Assembly (NCBI GenBank): GCA_044359885.1 | Contig: JBIKLI010000034.1 | Location: forward strand, 1-20,170 | Direction: 5' to 3' | DNA: 20,170 nt | Source of the DNA: CAIOSQ01 sp044359885 | GTDB lineage: Bacteria; Pseudomonadota; Alphaproteobacteria; CACIAM-22H2 | Shown: in pieces, positions 15,338-20,170 of the stretch | Layout of the letters: each line of letters opens with the position of its first letter | How positions within the stretch are numbered: position 1 is the stretch's first letter | Translations under genes and position numbers: made by a program | The notes under the pieces: generated by a model | What the model was told of the DNA's origin: nothing | The model's input: only the letters and a program-made list of their open reading frames with translations | The model's database searches: none

Positions 15338-16090
15338 TCATTCCGCGCAGGTGTCGCCGCGATGCGCCGCGACGAATGCCCGCCCTTGCTTCAGGATCAT
15401 CTCCGGTAGCGACAGGGTGGCCGTCATGGAGTCGGCGGTTCGCTTGCCCGCCAGGACGGCGCGCCTGTCGACATCGGCGGTCAGGCGCCGGCGCTCCGCG
15501 TGCCCCGGTTCGCCGGGAAATCCCAGCGACGCCGCGAAGTCGTGCGGCCCCCCGGCGAGATAGGTCAGCCCCTCGACCGCCAGGATCTGGTCCAGATTCT
15601 CGTACCCCGTCCTGGATTCGATCTGGGCCCCCACGATCATGTTGGCGTTGGCCCATTTCGCGAAGGCCAGCTTGCCGCCGTGACGCGCGGCAATCTCGGC
15701 ATCTTCGTTGTAGAGGGTGCCGCGCCCGCCGCCCCAGGAACGCTTGCCATGCGGCGGGAACAGGCATGCATCCGCCAGCGCCTGCGCCTGGGCGCCGGTC
15801 TCGATATGCGGCCCAAGGATCCCCTGCACGCCTCGGTCGAGCCAGAGATTGATCTGCCAGGCGTCGATGCTGGGCACGCGCGCCGTCACGGACAGGCCGT
15901 ATCCATGGGCCACCCGAACGATCATGTCGACATTGTCGGCGGCGAACGCGCCGTGCTCGCCGTCCAGATTGATCGCATCGAAGCCGGCGCGCGCGGCCAG
16001 TTCCACCGCCTGTGCGCAAGGCCATGTCAGCCCCAGCACCAGGGCCTTGGATCCCTTGCGGTTCTTCGCGAGGATGGTGTTCTCGATCAT
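15338..16090 (-). CDS. HpcH/HpaI-family class II pyruvate aldolase
   Basis: A 250-residue TIM-barrel aldolase or lyase of the HpcH/HpaI family, which cleaves 4-hydroxy-2-oxo acids to pyruvate and an aldehyde. The INLDGEHGAF segment (40-49) holds catalytic His46, and Arg71 is in ARVPS. Metal ligands Glu158 (QIES) and Asp184 (GPHD) have the spacing of HpcH. The GVQGILGPHIET and FPPHGKRSWGGGRG segments match the substrate loop. ATG at 16090 has a good Shine-Dalgarno (GGAGAAGGA, 16095-16103, minus). It lies 17 bases after the radical SAM stop on the same strand, so it may ride on that transcript. The natural substrate is unknown; it need not be an aromatic pathway because no meta-cleavage genes are near. 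Confidence 0.92.
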   Translation of the reverse strand: MIENTILAKNRKGSKALVLGLTWPCAQAVELAARAGFDAINLDGEHGAFAADNVDMIVRVAHGYGLSVTARVPSIDAWQINLWLDRGVQGILGPHIETGAQAQALADACLFPPHGKRSWGGGRGTLYNEDAEIAARHGGKLAFAKWANANMIVGAQIESRTGYENLDQILAVEGLTYLAGGPHDFAASLGFPGEPGHAERRRLTADVDRRAVLAGKRTADSMTATLSLPEMILKQGRAFVAAHRGDTCAE

Positions 16091-16107
16091 GTCGTCCTTC
16101 TCCAGGC

Positions 16108-17190
16108 TCAGAACAGGCTCAGCTGCGGCTCGGGGCGGACCGGTACCCGGAATTGCCCGGTGTCGAGGGCCCAGTCGTTCCGTCCCAGGCCCAGCCGCTC
16201 GCAGGCGAGGCGGAATCGTCGTGCGATCAGCCGGGCGTCCTCGCCGCTGCCGACAAGACGCGACCCGAATCGCGGATCGTTGAGCTTGCCGTCGCGCAGC
16301 TGCGCGATGCGCGACATCACGCGCCCCGCGCGCAGCGGTGCGTGCGCGTCCAGCCATTCGCGGAAGATGTCCTTGAGTTCGAATGGCAGGCGCAGGACGG
16401 TGTAGCCTGCGGACACGGCGCCCGCTTTCGCCGCCGCTTCGAGCAGTGGCTCGATCTCGTGGTCGGTCAGCGCCGGGATGATCGGGGCCGCCATGACCCC
16501 GACATGGACGCCCGCCGCGGCAAGTTCGCCGATCGCCGCCAGCCGACGCGCCGGGCTCGAGGCGCGCGGCTCCAGCTTGCGTGCCAGCGCGCCGTCGAGC
16601 GTGGTGACGGAAACGAAGACCTTGGCCAGACGACGACGCGACATCGGCGCCAGAATGTCGATGTCCCGCGCGACCGCGGCCGATTTGGTGACGATCGTGA
16701 GCGGGTGGTGGTGTTCGGACAGGACCTCGAGGATCTGGCGCGTCAGCCGCAGCCGCCTCTCGGCGGGCTGGTAGGGATCGGTGTTGCTGCCCAGCGCGAT
16801 CGCCTTCGGCCGGTAGCCGGGCCGGGCGAGTTCGGCCCTCAGCAGCCGCGCGGCCTCGGGCTTGAAGAACAGCTTCGTCTCGAAATCGAGCCCCGCGGAG
16901 AGGCCGAGATAGCCATGGGTCGGCCGCGCGTAGCAGTAGACGCAGCCATGCTCGCAGCCGCGATACGGATTGATCGACTGCTCGAAGGGGATGTCCGGCG
17001 ATTCGTTGCGCGCGATGATCGTGCGGCTCGCGTCGACGGTCAGCGTCGTCGCCAGCGGCGCCGGGTCGTCCGCCTCCGGCCGCGGCCAGCCATCGTCCAC
17101 GGCGACACGCTGCCGTGTTTCGAACCTGCCTTCGGGATTGGAGACCGCGCCGCGTCCCTTGCGCGCGCGATCGGGAATGCCGTCGTCCAT
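16108..17190 (-). CDS. PA0069-family radical SAM protein
   Basis: A 360-residue radical SAM enzyme. The N-terminal KGRGAVSNPEGRFE (11-24) is the hallmark of the PA0069/Rv2578c-like family. The [4Fe-4S] cluster motif is Cys79, Cys83, Cys86 in YRGCEHGCVYCYAR. IALGSNTDPYQPAE, LTIVTKSAAVARD and the C-terminal QLSLF tail also match. These proteins resemble the DNA-repair spore photoproduct lyase fold, but the reaction is not established. In many alphaproteobacteria this gene sits beside rnhB and ccrM; here an aldolase and an M81 peptidase gene separate them. ATG at 17190 is chosen because it closely precedes the conserved N-terminal motif. Confidence 0.93.
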   Translation of the reverse strand: MDDGIPDRARKGRGAVSNPEGRFETRQRVAVDDGWPRPEADDPAPLATTLTVDASRTIIARNESPDIPFEQSINPYRGCEHGCVYCYARPTHGYLGLSAGLDFETKLFFKPEAARLLRAELARPGYRPKAIALGSNTDPYQPAERRLRLTRQILEVLSEHHHPLTIVTKSAAVARDIDILAPMSRRRLAKVFVSVTTLDGALARKLEPRASSPARRLAAIGELAAAGVHVGVMAAPIIPALTDHEIEPLLEAAAKAGAVSAGYTVLRLPFELKDIFREWLDAHAPLRAGRVMSRIAQLRDGKLNDPRFGSRLVGSGEDARLIARRFRLACERLGLGRNDWALDTGQFRVPVRPEPQLSLF

Positions 17191-17241
17191 GAAGACCGAG
17201 CCTGCTACGGATGCAGGAACGAATCAAGAACGATCGGCGGT
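17191..17241 (-). other. Short gap before the radical SAM gene with one GANTC site
   Basis: A 51-base gap between the methyltransferase stop and the radical SAM start on the minus strand. It contains GAATC at 17221-17225. No terminator is evident. Confidence 0.35.
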
Positions 17242-17898
17242 TCAGTAGAGCCGCGGCCGCCAGATCGTCGTGTGCCGCACCTCGCGGTCCTCGATCGCCA
17301 GCGAGGTCGGCACCGCGTAGGTCGCGAGCCGGTCGAGTCCTTCGCCCGGCATGTAGCCGCGACCGGGATCGGCGAGGATCACGTCGGCGCCCGAAAGCAG
17401 GCAGCGCCGTATCCAGGCCGTCGTGCGATCGCCCATCTCGGCCTGGTAGTAGACGTCGCCGGCGATCACGACATCGGCATGGGTGCCGCGCGCGCCGAGC
17501 GGGTCGTCGGCGGACACGCGGAGGTCGACACCGTTCTGCGCCGCATTCAGCGCGATTGCGACGCGCGCCAGGGGATCGATATCGCAGGCGATGACATCGG
17601 CGGCGCCGGCCATCGCCGCCGCGATGGCGTCGATGCCGCTGCCGGCGGCGAAGACGAAGACCCTCTGGCCGCGAACGGTGTCGGGATTGTCCAGCAGAAA
17701 GCGCGCCAGGGCCTGCCCACCGGGCCACGCGAAAGCCCAGTAGGGCGGCTCGAGTCCGGCGCCCTCCAGGCTCGCCTCGGTCGCGTGCCACAGGTCGGTC
17801 ATTTCCGACGCCAGGAGCAGTTCGATCTCGGGCACCAGGCCGGTGCGGCACGGCGCCGTGTTGGCGCGGACAAACGCCTCCTGCTGCGCCGGCGTCAT
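17242..17898 (-). CDS. Class I methyltransferase, ETF-beta lysine methyltransferase (METTL20)-like
   Basis: A 218-residue seven-beta-strand methyltransferase. The N-terminal block FVRANTAPCRTGLVPEIELLLASEMTDLW, then PYWAFAWPGGQALARFLLDNP, is typical of bacterial METTL20-type proteins. One homologue, from Agrobacterium, was shown to methylate the beta subunit of electron transfer flavoprotein. SAM-binding motif I is VFVFAAGSGIDAIAAA, the beta 2 acid is CDIDPLA, and DVVIAGDVYYQAEM follows. ATG at 17898 overlaps the ubiA stop by 4 bases, so the two are translationally coupled. Databases often label such proteins ribosomal protein L11 methyltransferase-like. The ETF-beta target is inference from family resemblance. 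Confidence 0.8.
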   Translation of the reverse strand: MTPAQQEAFVRANTAPCRTGLVPEIELLLASEMTDLWHATEASLEGAGLEPPYWAFAWPGGQALARFLLDNPDTVRGQRVFVFAAGSGIDAIAAAMAGAADVIACDIDPLARVAIALNAAQNGVDLRVSADDPLGARGTHADVVIAGDVYYQAEMGDRTTAWIRRCLLSGADVILADPGRGYMPGEGLDRLATYAVPTSLAIEDREVRHTTIWRPRLY

Positions 17899-18800
17899 GT
17901 CGGCTGACCGGCGACGATGCCGGCGAGGACGAGCCAGCCGACGAACCGGTTGGAGCGGAACTTGGCGAGGCAGTCGGCGGGCTGGTCGATGTCGAGGCGG
18001 GCGGCCTGCCAGGCGAGTTGCGCAGCCGCGGCGGCGAGCGCGATCCAGAACGGCCAGCCCAGCCCCGCCTGGAACCCGGCTGCCGCGAAGAGCAGGACGG
18101 CGAGACCGTAGAACGCGGCAAGTGCGACGCGCGTCCGCGCGCCCAGTCGCCGCGCCGACGACTTGATCCCGACCAGCGCGTCGTCCTCGCGGTCCTGATG
18201 GGCGTAGATCGTGTCGTAGCCCAGCGTCCAGGCGATGCCGCCGGCATAGAGCAGCAGCGGCGCGGCCGAGAGACCGCCGGTCACCGCGCTCCAGCCCATC
18301 AGTGCGCCCCAGTTGAATGCCAGGCCGAGGAAGAATTGCGGCCACCATGTCACCCGCTTCATCAACGGGTAGGTGAAGACCAGGATCAGCGACGCGACGC
18401 CGAGCGCGATCGTCGTCGCGTCGAAGGTCAGCAGGATCGCCAGGCCTGCGAGCAGCTGCGCCGCGAGGAAGACGAGCGCGCCCCGGACCGACACCGCGCC
18501 CGACGGGATCGGGCGGTCGGCGGTGCGCGCGACGCGGCCGTCGAAATCGCGGTCGACGATGTCGTTGTAGGTGCATCCGGCGCCGCGCATGACGAAGGCG
18601 CCGAGCGCGAACAGGGCGAGCAGCCAGGCCGAAGGCCGGCCGGGCGTCGCGAGGGCGATCCCCCACCAGCATGGAAACAGCAGCAGCCATGTGCCGATCG
18701 GGCGATCGGCGCGCATCAGCCGGGCATAAGGCAGGGCGGCGGGCGGGAGCAACCGTGCCAGCAGGCCGGTGCGCGGGATGTCGGAGGCGGATCTGGCCAT
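17895..18800 (-). CDS. ubiA: 4-hydroxybenzoate polyprenyltransferase UbiA
   Basis: A 301-residue integral membrane prenyltransferase that attaches the polyprenyl chain to 4-hydroxybenzoate in ubiquinone synthesis. The first Asp-rich motif is NDIVDRDFD (79-87) within RGAGCTYNDIVDRDFDGRV. The second is YDTIYAHQDREDD (195-207). Both bind magnesium-diphosphate. About eight or nine hydrophobic helices are visible and length is normal. The start at 18800 has a weak Shine-Dalgarno, but the N-terminal segment PYARLMRADRPIGTWLLLFPCWWG fits homologues. It is coupled by a 4-base overlap to the METTL20-like gene. Confidence 0.96.
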   Translation of the reverse strand: MARSASDIPRTGLLARLLPPAALPYARLMRADRPIGTWLLLFPCWWGIALATPGRPSAWLLALFALGAFVMRGAGCTYNDIVDRDFDGRVARTADRPIPSGAVSVRGALVFLAAQLLAGLAILLTFDATTIALGVASLILVFTYPLMKRVTWWPQFFLGLAFNWGALMGWSAVTGGLSAAPLLLYAGGIAWTLGYDTIYAHQDREDDALVGIKSSARRLGARTRVALAAFYGLAVLLFAAAGFQAGLGWPFWIALAAAAAQLAWQAARLDIDQPADCLAKFRSNRFVGWLVLAGIVAGQPT

Positions 18801-18854
18801 CAGGCGCGGCAGCAGACCCCGCCGCGCCGCGAAACGCCAGCGCTTTCGGGCCCC

Positions 18855-19664
18855 TCACTCACCCGGCTGGCTGTGCTGGACGGGCTTGCGGTTGGGGAAG
18901 ACCGCAAGGATCGCGGGGTCGAAATCCCCGGCGGGCACGGGATCGCGACGGAAATGGCCGTGGTCGTCCCGCCCGCGGACCAGCGTCGCATAGGGCATGT
19001 CGCCGCGCTGGCGGACATGCGGCGCGACATAGCGGATCGCATATCCGTAGCGACGGCCGCCGGACCGGTTGGGCGGCGAGCCGTGGACGATCTTGACGTG
19101 GTGGAGCGACATCTGGCCTTCGTCGAGGATCAGGCTCACGCCCTTCGCATCCTCGACGTCGACGGCGATCTCCTCGTGGGTGAAGAGCATGTTGGCGCTG
19201 TCCGGCGCCGAGCGCGCGTGGGGCAGCTGGGGCGCGCGATGCGTCCCGGGGATCACCTGCATCGCTCCGTTTTCCAGCGTGCTGGGCGCGAAGGCGATCC
19301 AGGCCGAGACGACGTCGTCCGGCTCCAGGCCCCAATAGTGGGAATCCTGATGCCAGGCGACGAAGGCGGGGTCATGCGGCTCCTTCACGAACAGGCTGGA
19401 GGACCAGCAGAGTATGTCCGGGCCGATAACCGACTCGACCGCGTCGAGGATCCGCGCATCGTGCACCAGGTCGTAGAGCATCCGCAGCTTGAGGTGCCCC
19501 TTGTTGCGGATCACCAGCGTCGCCTTCTCGCCGCTGGCGCGCTCGTATTCCTCCAGGTGTCCGCGCAGCCGCGCCGTCTCAGCAGGCGAGAGGCAGGGCA
19601 GGGGATGGACATAGCCGTCCCGGCGATAGGCATCGACCTGGTTCGTCGTCAGATGGTTGCTCAT
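18855..19664 (-). CDS. Phytanoyl-CoA dioxygenase (PhyH) family protein
   Basis: A 269-residue Fe(II)/2-oxoglutarate-dependent dioxygenase. The iron-binding facial triad is His105 and Asp107 in AWHQDSHYWG and His194 in VHGSPPNRS. A likely 2-oxoglutarate-binding arginine lies in the RRYGYAIRYV strand that follows. The segment STLENGAMQVIPGTHR (128-143) is typical of the family. Members hydroxylate fatty acyl-CoAs, ectoine, halogenated natural products and others; the substrate here is unknown. ATG at 19664 has a perfect AGGAGG (19671-19676, minus) 6 bases upstream. It overlaps the DUF1194 gene stop by 4 bases (ATGA), so the two are probably translated together. Confidence 0.9.
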   Translation of the reverse strand: MSNHLTTNQVDAYRRDGYVHPLPCLSPAETARLRGHLEEYERASGEKATLVIRNKGHLKLRMLYDLVHDARILDAVESVIGPDILCWSSSLFVKEPHDPAFVAWHQDSHYWGLEPDDVVSAWIAFAPSTLENGAMQVIPGTHRAPQLPHARSAPDSANMLFTHEEIAVDVEDAKGVSLILDEGQMSLHHVKIVHGSPPNRSGGRRYGYAIRYVAPHVRQRGDMPYATLVRGRDDHGHFRRDPVPAGDFDPAILAVFPNRKPVQHSQPGE

Positions 19665-20170
19665 GCCGTTCCTCCTGGCGCGCGAGGACGATCCTGGTCC
19701 TGCGCGATCTCGCGGACAAGCTTGTTCAGGATGGCGGCCGCGAAACTCCGCCAATCCTCCGCCGGGATCGCGAACGCGCCGGGCCCGCCGATCACGTGAT
19801 CGCGGTAATGGGTGGCCAGATCCGCTTCCAGATCGAGGATCGGCAGGCCGTTCACGACGATGCCGCGCGCCACCGCCTCGTCGCGCGCGGCCGGTGCCGG
19901 TCGGCCGCGATTGTTGGCGCCGTCGCCCGACACGTCGATCACCCGGCGCTCGCCGCGAAACGGCGCGGCGGCCAGCAGCCGAACCCCGGCGTCGATCGCG
20001 CCGCTGATCGAGGTGCCGCCGCTGAAGAGCTGCCGCGGCGCGGATTCGATCGCGTCGGCGAAACGCTCGATCGCCGCCGGCCGGTCGAGCGCCGTCCATG
20101 GCACCGCCAGCGACTGCATCTGCGGCCCGGTCCATTGGAACATCGTGACGGCGATCGCGCGGTGCCGGCC
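19661..20170 (-). CDS. DUF1194 von Willebrand A-like protein, N-terminus beyond the window
   Basis: 169 residues are visible and the frame stays open to the window edge, so the N-terminus is missing. The visible part begins within AIAVTMFQWTGPQ and continues with GGTSISGAID (a MIDAS-type TS segment), RRVIDVSGDGANNRGRP, GIVVNGLPILDLEADLATHYRDHVIGGPGAF and KLVREIA, all diagnostic of DUF1194. Complete members have a signal peptide and a D-x-S-x-S MIDAS motif upstream, so a secreted or periplasmic metal-dependent binding protein is expected. The function is unknown. ATG at 20143 is internal and not the true start. The stop overlaps the PhyH start. Confidence 0.88.
   Translation of the reverse strand, partial: GRHRAIAVTMFQWTGPQMQSLAVPWTALDRPAAIERFADAIESAPRQLFSGGTSISGAIDAGVRLLAAAPFRGERRVIDVSGDGANNRGRPAPAARDEAVARGIVVNGLPILDLEADLATHYRDHVIGGPGAFAIPAEDWRSFAAAILNKLVREIAQDQDRPRAPGGTA

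Noticed and set aside
13775..15409. A 544-codon plus-strand frame overlapping the M81 gene
   Set aside because: It is the plus-one shadow of the M81 peptidase. It has no recognisable domain.
16091..18247. The upstream extension of the HpcH aldolase frame through the radical SAM, methyltransferase and ubiA genes
   Set aside because: These are shadow codons of well-identified genes. The aldolase has its own start and a good Shine-Dalgarno at 16095-16103.

Overview
This is a GC-rich chromosomal window (roughly two-thirds G+C by eye) from an alphaproteobacterium. The strongest lineage marker is a full-length CcrM-type GANTC methyltransferase next to RNase HII and a PA0069-type radical SAM protein. 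A second marker is the block smc - dsbA-like - dciA (DUF721) with mutY divergent. Gene content (TRAP transporter, SDR, amidohydrolase, M81 peptidase, HpcH aldolase) suits a metabolically versatile soil or water alphaproteobacterium, possibly Rhodospirillales-like, but the genus cannot be read from this sequence. I see no tRNA, rRNA, CRISPR array, insertion sequence or phage gene, and no gene-free stretch over 300 bases.

Layout. (1) 1-2537: chromosome-maintenance block with the first 20 codons of smc, a secreted DsbA-like thiol oxidoreductase and dciA on the minus strand, and mutY on the plus strand. (2) 2524-5519, minus strand: a BtpA/SgcQ-family TIM-barrel protein, an FGGY sugar kinase and a HAD phosphatase, tightly spaced and probably an operon. 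A short-chain dehydrogenase (5633-6427) diverges from it. (3) 6509-10899, plus strand: a TRAP transporter (DctP, DctQ, DctM) whose last gene overlaps an ATZ/TRZ-like amidohydrolase by 4 bases, so uptake and hydrolysis of one compound are probably co-expressed. (4) 10973-13625, minus strand: rnhB, ccrM and an FkbM-family methyltransferase. (5) 13833-16090: a plus-strand M81 (MlrC-like) metallopeptidase facing a minus-strand HpcH/HpaI aldolase; both sit between rnhB and the radical SAM gene. (6) 16108-20170, minus strand: the radical SAM gene, an ETF-beta-type lysine methyltransferase coupled to ubiA, and a PhyH-family dioxygenase coupled to a DUF1194 von Willebrand A protein cut by the window edge.

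How the parts may work together. Region 2 reads as a catabolic set for a polyol or sugar acid: SDR oxidation, kinase, BtpA-type enzyme, HAD phosphatase. The substrate is not identifiable. In region 6, ubiA (ubiquinone synthesis) is translationally coupled to a methyltransferase resembling those acting on ETF-beta, whose electrons enter the ubiquinone pool; this is a plausible functional link. The most notable regulatory signal is a cluster of four GANTC sites within 57 bases directly in front of ccrM, pointing to methylation-dependent autoregulation. I did not find a clearly unprecedented multi-gene system. The best leads are the ccrM leader, the BtpA-kinase-SDR cluster, the amidohydrolase with a Gln where the family normally has a catalytic Glu, and the DUF1194-PhyH gene pair.
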